Shown in pieces: positions 12,382 to 25,639 of a stretch of 64,000 nt of DNA (within the stretch, counting starts at the first letter, position 1; each line of letters opens with the position of its first letter). The translations under genes and the position numbers were made by a program. A model generated the notes under the pieces. That model did no database searches, was not told the DNA's origin, and saw nothing but the letters and a program-made list of their open reading frames with translations. Source of the DNA: Hymenolepis diminuta (lineage: Eukaryota; Platyhelminthes; Cestoda; Cyclophyllidea; Hymenolepididae). The stretch covers positions 646,258 to 710,257 of the forward strand of contig CAADRB010000021.1 of assembly GCA_900708905.1 (NCBI GenBank), read 5' to 3'.

Positions 12382-15300
12382 GCAAGTGGGAAGTGTTGAT
12401 AGATTATTTTTTAAGGTTATTTCATTTATTCTTTTAATCTTTAAATATTTCTATTATTATCCTCTGTAACTTATATAATTCTAAGAATTCATAGGAATAA
12501 GCAAGTAATTGTCAAAATATCAGTTGGAAATTATAATTATCGTGTATTTTTTAAAAACGTCCCACTTTATAGTACATTAAAACTCTATGGGAAATTTTGG
12601 GTAAGAAAAATTTTCAAATGTCGCTCAATATTTCCAACTTTTTATCATTGTCATATTGCAACTAGCTTCTGATAGGGTAGATGTACCTATCCTATCCATG
12701 AATTTGCAGATGTTAATAATTAAAGTAGGTGAATCTCATTGAAATCGAAACCTTTACTTATTTAACATATTTCCAGCTTCTCCAGCCATTGAAATGAAAC
12801 GCAGCTTCTCCTAAGTATTTGTAAGTTATTTTGGGTGAAGGGTATATATTTTGGAGCTATACTGTTGGAAAATTTGCATTCTCTTACATCCTTTGCTGAT
12901 CAAAATTAACCAAACTATATATATATGCATGGATCTCGTTAACTCTAACATACTTGCCCGTTGACTGGTGTTTTACTAGCTTACATTAAGAGAAGATATT
13001 TTTCTGACACTCTTTTGGGCTAAAGAGAATGCATTCTGGGGCGGTTTTAATTGAGAAATACGTGGTTCAACTATTTTCGTTGAGAGTTTTGATCATTGAA
13101 GATGCACCAATGACTAACGATCTCATGACATCAGGCTATGACTTCTTAATTGGAAGACTTTTAGAACCTTTACTAGTAGGGTAACTTACAGAAAATTTAC
13201 CGTAGATTAATTCTTTTGGCGTTCATTTTTCAACTATCTCCATGTAATTAGAGTTTAAAAATGTAAAGAACAATTTCATTTATTCATTAAAATTCTGCCG
13301 ACTTTTGAATCATAAGATAGGTCATTCAAATAACCAATTTTATTATATTTAAATCTAATTTTAAATATGACAGCGTATGACATCAATATTTGACACACTG
13401 TTTCGAATGAAAATTTTGATGTTTATTGAAAAAGTAGGGACTCCTGAAATGGCAGCTAATACTAATTTCGTTTAATTGCATTTATTATTACTTCATTTGT
13501 GTGCATTCATCTGCAAATAGGAATGTTTTAACTTATTCTGGCCAAAATTTGAAAGTGGATGACACAACTAAGTCACACAACTATCCCATCATGAGCTCTT
13601 TGTTGCTATATTAGACTGGAAAAGATGATATATATTTATACACATTCAGCGGAAAGCAACGATGATTTGAACTTGCCAGATTAAGTAAATAAGGAGAAAA
13701 AAATTTGATGCCAGTATATCAAGAAATAATGACTCTAATACCTTTTATTTGAACTAAGAATACTGCATAAATCAATAATGACTTGTAATTTAACTTGAAT
13801 ATTTAGGCACATTGAATCATGAAGGACAAAATGATGAGTTGTAATAACTTTCCACTTTTACCATATGCATTTTAGATAGGTCTATTTCATCTCAGGAATC
13901 AGTTCACTCCAAAATGCCACCTTATCCAAACGGACCTAATATAACGCCTCAAAATCTCTCATCTCAAATAAATGCCGATGTTTTAATTATTCCCCAAGCA
14001 AATGAAACTTCTCTTTCAGTAAATCATATAACAAAAGCGCAGAATCAAATTAAGGAAGTAAATTCAGCAATACCGACTTCCAGCTTTACCATTTATTGTC
14101 CGACATACAGTGTTAAGTCTGAAGATATTTATCAGACTACTCCAAGTCAATTCCCTTCTCAATCGTTCATAAATTCGGAAATTAGAATGCTTCCCATGAA
14201 TTCTCAGTCATGCATAAAAACCGTATCAAATGATAATACTTATCATCCACCCGGTAGCAGTAGCAATGGTAAGGTTTCAGCTTAATTTGAATGATCAATC
14301 ATCGTTTTATGATTATTAGAGATTTGCTTCTTCTCCCTGTTTAGGGAGACCATTTCGACTCTATCAGACCAAAGCATATATACCTCCTCGAGAAGGCTGC
14401 AGTAGATCTTCAGCTGGCGGTGATGTACCTCGAAAGAAATGTAGAAGACAAACACCTTCTAAAATCCGTCCTTCCTCAAAAGGTAAAGTGGAGAGGATTG
14501 GGCCCACAACAGTCAAACCTGCCATGCATTAGTTTGTGGGGGCGGATTTATAGTGTATTTTATCCTATAGCAATTTAAATGAGAATAAAGTAGTTACTGA
14601 GTTACATTTAAACAGTCAAATATATGCGAATATAAGCGATGGATTGAGTAATTTTAAAGAGATGCTTTAGACGAGTTGAATGTTAGCTATCAGGTAAGAA
14701 TTGAAGCCTCATCTTGTTGGCAAATGCAAAATAGCAAATGAAGTGGCCTTCAATCATAATCATTTAGGACAAAATGTTGTTTTGTTCATTATTGAACTCT
14801 TTATTTGTTTATATTTGCACGATTATAGGCGTGGTGTAGGTTATTAATGACTCATTAATGATCTCCACGTTTGGATAAATGGTCCATTGTTTGGTGAATG
14901 CTCAGACAAACTGAATGCTCATTTTGATTCCAACTGACGTTATCCTAGAAGACTATTTGTGGGACTTATTTTGATATTCAATAAAGAATGCATGGATGTC
15001 TTTATCAAACTACTTACTCATCACAATGGGTTACAAATACAGTAAAATATATCCATAAATAAGTTAATTTAATATATATTTAGTGCATATAGGACACTTA
15101 TTGAGAATTTCTGATTTTCAAGTAATTTAAGTTAAAATTTGAAGGAATTTTATACTTCCAACTTGTTTGATCGACACCGGATATATTTCCTCCATATTTG
15201 CCCATTTGATTGTTTTATCTCAATGTAAGAAATTAAAAAATATTTTCTTGAAGTCTGTATCCTATCTACAAAGTTCACTTTTTTTCCATTTTGACATGTT

Positions 15301-17385
15301 CCTTTTGCCTTTGTGTTTTTCAAAAGGTTGGTTTTACGATCCCTTTGATTATAATTTCTTAAACTTGGGATTTTCAATTTGTTCTTAAAGCTTGGAAATT
15401 TAATTCTAAATCAAAAATTAATACTGCAGTAAATTTAATAAAATGCAAATTATTTTGTAATTAAATGCGACATCTTGATTGAAATCTGTGATTTTCAGAA
15501 GCAATCTCCATGGAATAGAAATATTTTTCAGAGAAAAAATTTGAACTAAAATGATATATAATAAAATAATATATTTAAGATAATATAATATGTATATTTT
15601 ATCGCATAAGCAGCACATTTAACTAGACGTTGTAATTTTTAAGTTCTTCTACATAGGGCGACTGAAAATTAACTCCCTGTAAAGATCTACAGATACCAAG
15701 TCATGGACATGCGGTGAAGTTTCGAAACTAGTTGCATGCGAAAACGGTAATAGATCATTACAGAGGTATGTCTTCAGGTTAATGCAAAGATCAGGAATGC
15801 AAAACTCAAGGACACATATTCTAGAAGAGAGTCACAAGCGATTTGGGAAACTGCAGAAAAATTATCATGAACAATTTATGTTCCTTTCAATTCCATCTTT
15901 GTGGAAAGTTAAATTTCAACAATACTACTTTTATGTAATCATTTCTTTTCCAACTTTTAAATTTTTGCGTATACATTCGGCTAACTTTAGACCTGGATTG
16001 GTAAGTATCTCAGTATCTTCTAGACCTACAGTAAATTCCAGTCTTTTAGGAATTTTTTTCTCCGCATAAAAGAGTAGTGAAAACAGAAATAACATATTGA
16101 TGCTGTGACTCGGAAATACTATAATACTCACTCTATTGTACATACTGAATGTTCTTATATAAACAAGATCTTTAATTTAAAGGAGATTAACGAAGGCTAA
16201 TTAAACACACTTAAAATTCAAAATGAACTATTTTCACATTTTTCATAATACGATAAATTCAAGATTAACAAAGGATGATTTTGGGGTTATCGTCATAGTT
16301 TCATTTCTTTCTATTCTCAAATATATTGCCCATGAAAAAAAACAATTGTTTTCTGGGCATAGTCGTTATAGATGACGTAACTCGTCGGGATGGAGAGAGT
16401 ATTCTCCACGAATCTTGCCCTCAAATATCTCTTCTCTGATATACTTATTTAAAAAGCTGTCCGAATTATCGAAAATTTTGAGGTAGTGTAGTTTTGCTAT
16501 TCCTTTAATTCAGTCACATATTTACAAAAGGTTTTACATTTTACTTAAGGCATATAGTTAATTTATAGATGGACAGAGAGATTACAACTTTAATATTAAA
16601 CATACCGAAGGGAGGAGACAGTAAAATTTGCGGTTTTATCTGTTTTTGTCTTTGAGCAATTATCAAGCCATTTTTGTCCTAAAGGTCATCGGGGTATGGA
16701 ATAATTAAGAGCATTTTTTTCTGTTAATATTAAAAAAATAATTTTTAAAACAAAATTCTACATTTATCTACAGATCTCTGAAACCACATATTTCATAAAA
16801 TTGTTCTCATATGTTAGATAGCATGGGAAAATGTGCTCATCGAACCGCATAATTCTATTCAATTTTGTGGTTGAACTATTTTAATCTACATAACTGAAGT
16901 GCTGTTAGTTGGAGTAAGCCAATATTTGTTGGTTTAATTTATAAAGGAATAAATCTTCCTCTTTTATTTTTAAAGATTTGATTCAAGAATTTGAGAAGAA
17001 TATTGCATTAGTTCGACCAACAAGTCAAAATAACTCCAAACAATCGCCAACATTACGAACAGCCTCAGCCATGTCCGGTATTAAGGAGTGGATGTTAGGC
17101 AGTGAAAGTGGCTGCTGTTTCAGAAAATCCTCATCCAGTTCCCCAGATGTCTCCTATTCACTTCAGGAGTTTTCTGTCCGCTGTCCAAAGTGTATAGCAC
17201 ATGCCAAAGAAATGGAATCGCTAATTAAATGTCTGATAACCGCTGCAGACACCCCCACTGATCTTGTAAATATTTTGGAGCTCAAGCGACTGCTCGTTGA
17301 AATGGATAACCAAAACTTTATCGCAATTATGATCAAATTATTACGCACATTCCCCAAAGAAATGATACGGCATATAACTGCCTAG
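12180..17385 (+). CDS. Unrecognised four-exon gene, 380-residue Ser/Asn-rich protein
   Basis: Four exons (12180-12381, 13876-14268, 14345-14482, 16976-17385) join in one frame to 1143 bases. All three introns interrupt codons after base 1, which is hard to get by chance. The N-terminal half is Ser-, Asn-, Thr- and Gln-rich and looks disordered, with an acidic Ser patch (SISISSDEEN). Residues about 227-233 (PRKKCRR) form a basic cluster suited to nuclear import. Residues 314-320 (CPKCIAH) make a Cys-x2-Cys-x2-His motif, too short for a classical zinc finger. The last 60 residues (VNILELKRLLVEMDNQNF and onward) are predicted helical by composition and end at a TAG. I do not recognise the family. 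The start is the first in-frame ATG, 20 bases after an acceptor-like AG at 12159-12160, so an upstream 5' UTR exon or spliced-leader addition is possible. Confidence 0.7.
13876..14268 (+). CDS. Plus-strand gene, coding exon 2
   Basis: Codes residues about 68-198. The acceptor is TGCATTTTAG at 13866-13875 and the donor is AATG|GTAAGG at 14268/14269. The exon is the longest unbroken part of the N-terminal low-complexity region, rich in Ser, Asn, Pro and Ile, with no cysteine pattern or hydrophobic segment. Both ends are phase 1. Confidence 0.7.
14345..14482 (+). CDS. Plus-strand gene, coding exon 3 (basic cluster)
   Basis: This 138-base exon follows a 76-base intron (14269-14344) with a CCCTGTTTAG acceptor and ends at AAAAG|GTAAAG. 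It begins GRPFRLYQTKAYIPPREG and carries the basic run PRKKCRR near residues 227-233, then Pro/Lys-rich sequence. It is in phase 1 on both sides, so skipping it would keep the reading frame. Confidence 0.7.
16976..17385 (+). CDS. Plus-strand gene, terminal coding exon
   Basis: The exon opens after CTTTTATTTTTAAAG, a pyrimidine-rich acceptor, completes a split Asp codon and reads DLIQEFEKNIALVRP. It holds a Ser-run, the CPKCIAH motif and a Leu/Ile-rich helical tail, and ends at TAG (17383-17385). AATAAA signals follow at 17412-17417 and about 30 bases later. This is the best-conserved-looking part of the protein, with balanced residue use unlike the neighbouring AT-rich noise. Confidence 0.8.
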
Positions 17386-17411
17386 CACTATAATTTTTTA
17401 GTTATTTTAGT

Positions 17412-17450
17412 AATAAATGCATGTATCTTTATATAAATAGTAATAAATAA
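17412..17450 (+). terminator. Polyadenylation signals of the plus-strand gene
   Basis: AATAAA occurs at 17412-17417 and again near 17443-17448, 27 to 65 bases after the stop codon. Their closeness to the stop implies a very short 3' untranslated region. Confidence 0.5.
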
Positions 17451-20341
17451 TAACACTCTGAGGTAAAGACATTAAATTTAAAATATTTAACACTTTATTA
17501 CCAGACTGATTTGACATGATAGTTTTTAAATTACCCTTTTAGATTTTGTTATATCAACTTAATTACTTATACTATATTTTAATTTAAGTCTAATATAATT
17601 TGGATCTTACATTTAACATCTTTATTGGGAGATTTATTGCCTAAAATATGTAATGATTAACAAATTTGAATGACCTTTACTTAGAGGTTCCATAAAATTT
17701 TGCCACCAAATTCACCATTTTTGTCTGTTGGTTGCGCTAAATAACGCACTGGTAAGTGCTAAGCTGTTATGAAGGCCTCATGAAAATTACTCTGTTTTCT
17801 TTCCACCACTTGATCCTGTATCTTCCTTCTCCCGCTTCACCCCTTATTGAATTACATTAGTGATCTGTTTTTGAAAATTTTCCGAGTAACAGAAATTGCT
17901 TCGTTAATAAATTTGATAGATAGTTACTGTTCATTCGTGACCTCTCCTGCCGTATCCAGACACCCATATGTCCGCGAAATGACAACGTTTTAATACGCGA
18001 CAACCTACACATGATCGATTTCCCCATTCCATTAAGTAATAGAAGCATATTAAATTAGATTCTGACCTACGTTAGACGTTAGATCTGACCCTCTTGGGTG
18101 AGATCAGAAGTAAAAATCGAATCGAAACTTTGTCGCATAGAACTCTTAAGTGTTATTTATAAACGATCCTCATATTTTGCCCAAATGATTGCTTATGTTT
18201 TGGGCATAGAATGAATCAATCTTACCGTCAAAACTTTTAATGGAAAACAATAAAACACAATAGTCACACAAATCTATCGCAATTACAAAGGACTGTATTG
18301 CATTTTACATCAACTGAAAGAGTTTGAATTCTAAATTCAAGAGATCTCTCATGATCACACATGGAGTGACTTGAAAAGGTAGGTTTACATTAAATAAAAA
18401 AAATTAGCAAATCATCCTCGCGCATTTTATTTTATCGCAATTCTACCTCATTAGGACCTTCCAAGTCTAGACAGCAGATGATTTGGTCACTTTAATCATG
18501 GGCCATCTGTTTTGTAAGATAGGTTTGCGTATCAAAATAGCTAATATTTAAAGACATTTCGTCCGAATAATGAAAATAAGCCTGCATGAGTATTTCCTCC
18601 TACGTCTTAAGTAAAATTAAACATTATATATGACCTTTCTTAAATATTAACTGAAAGAGTGACTATTGAGGATGTTTTAATTTCAAGTTCTTGGGATGAT
18701 TTTCCCAAATCAGGGGCTGCATAACACATTATAAACAAAAAATCCAACATTTTAAATCTAATAATTCAAACAATCAATCCATCCAATTCACAATGAAAAA
18801 TTCACGCATTTAAACTCGAATTTCTTAAAATTTTCATAAAATATTTAGATTGTTTTCAAATGATTATTACCACATGAGGTTTCGGCAAAATGCTAGTGCC
18901 TAATTCATAATACACAGAACTGCCTATCAATTAGTAGAACTTGCCACTCCCAATTAAATTAAAAAAAAATAAGTATTTATAATGCATTAACAGATGAAAC
19001 TGCATCTCATTTTAAAGTTAGAAATTTAGTTAGAAAGTTAGAAATGAAGCATATATAATTGAAAATGATTAAATAAAGTTCGCAATAAAGACGTAATTTG
19101 AATAGAAAAATGAATGATTGTCACATTCCTTTCAGTTGAAGAAAAGAAAAAGTGCGTCTTAAGAAATTTGGCTAAATAATTAAAGATTAATCTCAAACTC
19201 TTATTGGTCACTTATTTTCTTAGGCTTTCTCGGTTTAAGAAAACTAGGAGCAAAAAATTTTGAATGTAACATAATTTAAGAGGTGTAATACTTGTTGTCA
19301 TTTTTCCATCTCAACTTCATTTTATTTTAAAGTGACATGGAATGGCAGAAACTATTTTGCATTTATAAAACAGTAGTTTATTATAAATTTGCTGGATTTC
19401 AAATATCAAATAACTTCCTAAGTTCACAAGGAGTGTGAATTAGAAAGAGTTTTCATTTAAAATGACATTATGAATGGGGAATTCTTAGTAAGTTGCGCAA
19501 CTCACCCAGTAAGAATAAATAAAACATTTTTCCTTCTTAAAATTAGGCACAATAGTAGGCACAGAAACATTTTTTAACTCGTTTCAGAGTCGAAGGATAG
19601 GATTTGTGACTACGAAAAAGTCAATTTTACTGATAAAGTAAAGCATTTTGCTCTCGCCTTTTCATAAGAAAATTTGATATTTTTTTCAAAAAATAATGTT
19701 CATACATTGGGAGAAGTCCATCAACTGGTTATTTTTAAAAACAACTGCTTATACTTCTAAGATCGGATGTGTTGAGAGCTGTTGAAATGGTAAAAAACTA
19801 TGTAATTTTATGCACAGAAATGATGTTTAACTTCTATTATTCAAAAAATCGAATCATCTCAATAAGTTGGGAAAAAATCATTGAATAGAAAACATCAAAA
19901 AACTTTTTAAAGTTGTCTGATTATCCAACTTATAAAACAATATTCTTATTAAATGTCTACTGAAATTGTTTACCAGCAGTTAAACACACAAACAACATTT
20001 CTGGACCTTACTCCGGAAAAAGGTCTTTGAACCAGTAAAAAGCAGGGAGATGTTTACGCTGTGCTATGGGTTTGAGGAAGGTAATTATGCATAAGAAATC
20101 TATTTCCATTGAGTAGATGAGTAAAAATAATTTCAATTGGCTGATAGACTGAAATTCGAGAGGCAAAGAGACAAAATAACAAAAGCATTAAGGAATAATA
20201 TGAAGGACTCTATAAAAATTGAACGAAAAGTGAAATATGAAGAGATATAATCCTCTGGTAAAAAGAACACGGATAATTGAACGAGAACCTAGAACATAGA
20301 TCGAGTTGAGCTGGTTTCATAGTTATAAATATTTGCTAATA
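17451..20341. other. AT-rich intergenic sequence, no gene seen
   Basis: No coding segment is supported on either strand. The short open frame on the minus strand at 17857-18048 has no splice sites or recognisable motif around it. No ordered repeats were noticed. Confidence 0.4.
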
Positions 20342-21628
20342 CTAGCCAAACGCTTTACTGAAATAAAGAGAGGAGTAATTCAACCAGCGACTTTTTAGAT
20401 AGTGGCTTTCTTCTGGCTGGAAGGCGAAATATGAGGAAATGAGACTCCAGGATGATACAAATCTCCCTCCCTGCAATCCAGAGGATGTTAAGAAAAGAGA
20501 GGCGTAAATGGCATCTCGAGTTTTAGAGCTAACCTCTCTTTTAAGAGAGACATCTTTACATTTTATCCTCCTCCTTATTTCGTAACTGTCAAATTTAAAG
20601 TTAAACATCTTCATATCCAAATTATACTGGAAATACAAATATGAACCGACCATTTTGTCGATCAAATGGATTTAATAATAATAGGCCATTGAAATGCATT
20701 TAAAAATAAGGTAAAATCAAATTATTTTTACATAAGTAAGTTTTAAAATAAACTGTCTTGACGAGTTTATAAAACATTTGTAATTTCCTTTCCGAAAAAC
20801 TTAGATTTGCAGATCAAACAGTTTGCGCACCACTCCTAACGGCCGACTTTTATAGCAAGAGTATAGGTACATCGATTTTGCGCTTCTGAATTCGCCACTA
20901 TGATTTGAAGTTGGTAGTGATTGCGCAACACTTGGCATGAAAAGCAGAAATAAATTCTGTCAGAGTTTATAAAATTAATTATGACATTTATTTTTCAGGC
21001 TCAAAAAGAACTATTTGCCAATTTTTCTGATAATAAATGCGCATGCAAGTGTCCTTGCCTCTCAGATGCAACTAATAAAATTGGGATAAATTTTGCAATT
21101 CACTGTTTCACCAAAATGCACATTCAGAGAATAGAAAAATAATTTCACATACCTGTTTTTGACAGCATTCATTCAAATAAAAAAAGTAATAGTTCATTGG
21201 AATTAACTTTTCATTCAAATCCCATATCGAAGAGTGAATATCGGTTTGGTGAGATATTTATCCCCCCTAGAAAGCCGCATAAGCTCCAGGAGTGTGTGCT
21301 AAACAAGAGACCAGATTGAAATAAAACAAAATAACTCGAGGAACACAAACTAACTACATGCATTCACACATTGATTCTCGATGTCTGAAGGTAAACATTT
21401 CTCTTATTTACATTAATCGGCTATAAATCCACCTTTATCAAATAAGGAATTAAAGAGATAGTAGAATGCAGCTGGAATACCATAAACACTGTTTGATATG
21501 AAAAACTCCAGGTGGAGAGAAACTGACTGGTGAACATGTCTGGTAGAAGGGCGAGAGAAGGGCGCCGAGTTAAGATAGAAACGGAAATCGGTCTGAGAGC
21601 AGGTGCATACTTGGGCATATATAGACAA
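20342..21628. other. Purine-skewed islands with open minus-strand frames
   Basis: Segments 20342-20665 and 21413-21628 are GC-richer and purine-biased on the plus strand (many GAGA, GGAG and AGGAAA words). They leave minus-strand frames of 107 and 71 codons. Their translations are rich in Ser, Tyr, Phe and Leu and match nothing I know. They resemble the islands at 6117-6353, 24194-24656 and 37402-37729. They may be remnants of one repeat class rather than genes. Confidence 0.35.
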
Positions 21629-22084
21629 AGAGTTAATAAAGACAGTTAGATTAGTTTAACGGTGGTTAAGAATTATGTTGGGCATAAAGGGGTGAAAACT
21701 TGACGATTAGGAAATTAAAAATGGGTGAATGTCGCGTTTGATGACAAGGAGTTCAAAATAGGCAATGGTTCCTGTAAAAGCATCAAATTAGGCACTTTGA
21801 GGTAATTAAAGACTCTTTAGAATCTTGGCCGATTAAAAGTGTACACCTACTGCTACCAAACAGACAAGTGTTCTAATAGAAAGTGACCAATTTATGAGTG
21901 TTTTTTAATAAATGACCCATTTAAGAGTGTCTAGCCTTTTGACCACGTTATCAAAGTAAAATTCGCCCTTTTTAGGACAGCACATATATAAGTAAGTAGT
22001 AATAAAAACTGTCAATAAAATGCTTTTTTTTTCTACAACAGTAAATATTTATTTAGAGTCAATTTATCTCCCAAAATCACAAAC

Positions 22085-22360
22085 TCCATACTGTAGGAGG
22101 ACTGGCAAGGTGGCCTTTACATTCCCACTGGCCACTAATCCCAGTGACCAGCATGGTTGTTCGATATTTACTTATAAGTATGTGATTATATCGTATTAGG
22201 GAATTAAGGTAAATGTCAGAGAAGGATTGGAAAAATACCCTGCAGATATCATCTGTCGCACTCTCTTCAACTTCGATGAATCAGTGGCAGATTAGACGAA
22301 CTATATGCTCACGTATTAGCTGGGCCTTGAATTTTCGTCGGTCAACTAATCCAGCCGTCG
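22085..22360. other. GC-richer intergenic patch, possible repeat remnant
   Basis: The patch stands out from its AT-rich surroundings and contains a small inverted repeat (CACTGG and CCAGTG flanking 9 bases, near 22127-22147). No open frame or known element signature is visible, so it is recorded only as a compositional feature. Confidence 0.25.
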
Positions 22361-24193
22361 TATTTAGGAAATTTTTAAAAAATATTTAGTCTTTACTTCT
22401 TTTTTATTGATTAAGAGCAGTCTCACAGGAAGTTGAAGCTATATATAAGATTCTTACCAATTAATAATGCAGATAATCATATTAAATACCGCTTTTAATT
22501 TACTTTCGCTTATTAATTATCCAAACGATTATAATAAGCGAATACTTTGCTTAACTGAGAGTTAAGCGAAACACCCTTTTAATTATGCTCAATTAGAGTA
22601 AGAATGAGCAAATTTAATTTTCACTCAAACTAAACTAGTATTTTATATGCATTAAAGTGCATTGTTTCAATTGCATAATAAATCTTATTTTTAAAAGAAT
22701 AGGTAATAGATATTGTTAACATTTTTAATGTTTTCAAAAAAAACTCTAACGCTCTAACGGAAATATATCAATATTTATACTTTATCAAAATTCACCCATG
22801 AATTTATAGTCGAAAAGACTACCATGCAGTTTAATATATGCCGACACAAGATTATCTGATCATTAACGCACAATACAAATGCATTTATTGTACAGCCTAA
22901 CTAATCTGTAGATAGGCAGTTCTCTTGCTATTTAGCTGATTTATCAAAGTTAATAAGAGCATTACAGGCATAGATGGGTCTCAGGGCCAGTATTCAAGAT
23001 AACGGCTATTGTCATTACTCTGGGTCGAAGATACTACCACGCTGATTCGTCCGTTTTCCCATTCATTCATTGTCCCTTCCATCTCTAGTCTTTTTATCAA
23101 TCACTTTTTTATTGCCCACAGCAATACAAAAAATGCCTTTTTTAAATGGGGAAGCAACTGAACACGAATGACAGAGAGTTCAGCCAATGATATCGATTTC
23201 GTTTTTCCTAATAATTAATCACATATCTCATCTCCGTCTACATCTACATACATGGGTTACTTGAACCATGGCGATCACTGGGGATTGCAGACTTAGGCGA
23301 TAAGGGCGATAAGTCAAATATATGGTATTTAAAAATTGAGCAAATTGATTAATCAAGACCCTGTTTTGTTTGGCGGACTGAAAATTTCAAAAAAACCTCA
23401 AATTAAAGAAGAAGGGGCAAACGAATACAAGGTTCTTTAAGTAACTTTGCAAAAAATGACAACATTTTAAATGTGAAAAATATTTATCATGGTTAGGATC
23501 AGTCAATAGATCAGAGATTTACAATGCTCAAATGCTCAAATTTGCGTTACTTTGAGATTCTTTTTTATTTACTTTATTCGCCAAATACAGTAAACTAAAG
23601 TCAGTTACTGTACAGCAGGTAGATTTACGCAGAAATAACTACGAATATATGCCTGCTACTTTATCGTCTCATTTGACTAATTCGCGAGCAATACCGGATT
23701 CAACATGTTCTGCCAAAATTTACTGTCCAGCTGCCCGTTTCTACCCACATAATTGTTTCGACCATATGCCACAGAGATAATTAAACTCCGTTGAAGATTT
23801 ATCCTTTAGCATGAGACCTCTTGAAGATAAAAAATTTTAAATAACCCTCTTGCTAATTGTCCATCCAAATATTCCGATGGAAATTTAACAGTCTTTGTGT
23901 CTGGTTATTTTATGACATCCAGTTAAGGTTTTCTCTCATGAAGCCCATTTTTTCTGTCTATATTTCAGCACAATTGCATTTAATGTTGATATGTACAGAA
24001 TAAACCAACTTAGGGAAATAAATCTAGTCATAAAGAAGAATTTTAAATCTCACTAACTTATTATAATAATATATTGATTAATACAATGCAATATAAATAA
24101 TAAATATTTTATTTTTCTTATTAACTCAAGCAAACAATCGCTATAAATTTTTTTCATTATCCGTTGCAAAGTAGAGAAAACACTTCTGCATGC

Positions 24194-24656
24194 TCAAATC
24201 ATTGAATAGCGTGTGAACACGAGCAATAGCAAAATAGCCCAGTGAGAGATGAAACGGAAGGTTGAGAAGGAGTATTTAATGAAGTCAAAATGCCCAGATT
24301 CCCATAAGAGACGTGATTCACTTTGTAATGTATAGGTGTCCCAAAAGTCAATCTTCATGACTTGATCTCTAAATATCTGATAAGTTTCTAGAGCCACCAA
24401 CTTGTATGAACTGACCAGATCGTGTAAGCCAAGTCTATAGATAGCAGCTAACAATAGTTCCAAAAAGTAAAAAGTTATGTAGGTTAAAGTGTACTGAATA
24501 AACCGCAACAAGGAATCGAGAGAGGAGTGAGGGAGGCAGTGAGAGGGTGGGGTGAGGACAGATAAACGACAAGCGTGTGTTTGCATGTGTGGATGTGTAT
24601 GCGTTAGTGGAAAAACGCAGACATTTTACATGAGTTATTTGAGTAAGGACGCGCAT
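24194..24656. other. Purine-rich island with a 130-codon open minus-strand frame
   Basis: The plus strand from about 24500 is dominated by GAGAGG, GGGAGG and GTGTGTG words. This removes minus-strand stop codons and leaves the longest unassigned frame in the intergenic DNA. The translation (starting MQTHACRLSVLTPP) is Leu/Ser/Tyr-rich with scattered hydrophobic runs and no family signature. I think it is a composition artefact, but it is the best minus-strand candidate between the two genes. Confidence 0.25.
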
Positions 24657-25639
24657 GAGGGTAGGAGTGCGGTGTTCTTTAAATGAAAAGGGATAGTTGT
24701 AGAAGAAAAGGAAAATCGATGATCTCGCCTAGACATGACAGATAGGTGTTTGAGTCATAGTATATAAAGGCAAAAAACCAACGCATTTTCATAAAAAATT
24801 TGACTAAAGGGTAATTTTCTTAAACGTATAGGGACCCATCCGTCAAGTCCATGTCTGAGATAGTATGAGCTTGTTGACCAGTTGATGGAATTGGGTGGCT
24901 AACTCCTCTCTGATTTACAGTCATCTTCCTGGATCCTTGAGCAGGTAGATGACATCAGGTCTATTAAAATATACCAGAAATCACTATACTTTTCAAGGGG
25001 AACTTTAATAATTTACGTATTGCATTTAGTTCCAAAAGATTATAAGGTTATTGTCTAGTCATGAATTGTCGATTCCAAACCTCACATTCTACAAAGTTAA
25101 TTGAGCTGAACATCTACTTTTTTTCTTACCAAAACAATAATGTCTCCTAAAAAACTCACTATAATCCCTAAAATTTTATTTTTACCCCAGTGGGATGAGT
25201 GAAAATTAACAACCAGATTCGCAATACGTGGTGCTCGTATATGTAATGAGTTTTGCAGCTTTGAATATAACAATATACCTGCTCTACATTGTGGACTCAT
25301 GAGCCCTGTCTTGCGAGCTTAACTTTGAGAGAAGCAACCGAATATTAATTGCTCAGTGATTTAAAATCTTTCAATTATATTGCTTTAAAACAATAAAAAT
25401 GGAATATGTATTAATCTACTGAAAGCCATGCAAGCATGGATATAAATAAACACATATCAAATGTCAAGAGGAAAAAATGGGATGCCTAAATTTGCCTCAT
25501 AGTTGGATAACGATTACCAATGACAAGGACATATCGTAGATCTTTACATAGCCAAATCTATAAACTGGCGTTTTTAGCATTTTATCCAATAATGGTTAAA
25601 AATAATCGTGTTTTCTTAAATGAATTACTGTGCTTTCGA

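Noticed and set aside
24194..24586. 130-codon minus-strand open frame
   Set aside because: It lies in purine-skewed DNA that removes stop codons on that strand, has no splice or start context, and its translation matches no family. Kept only as a composition feature.
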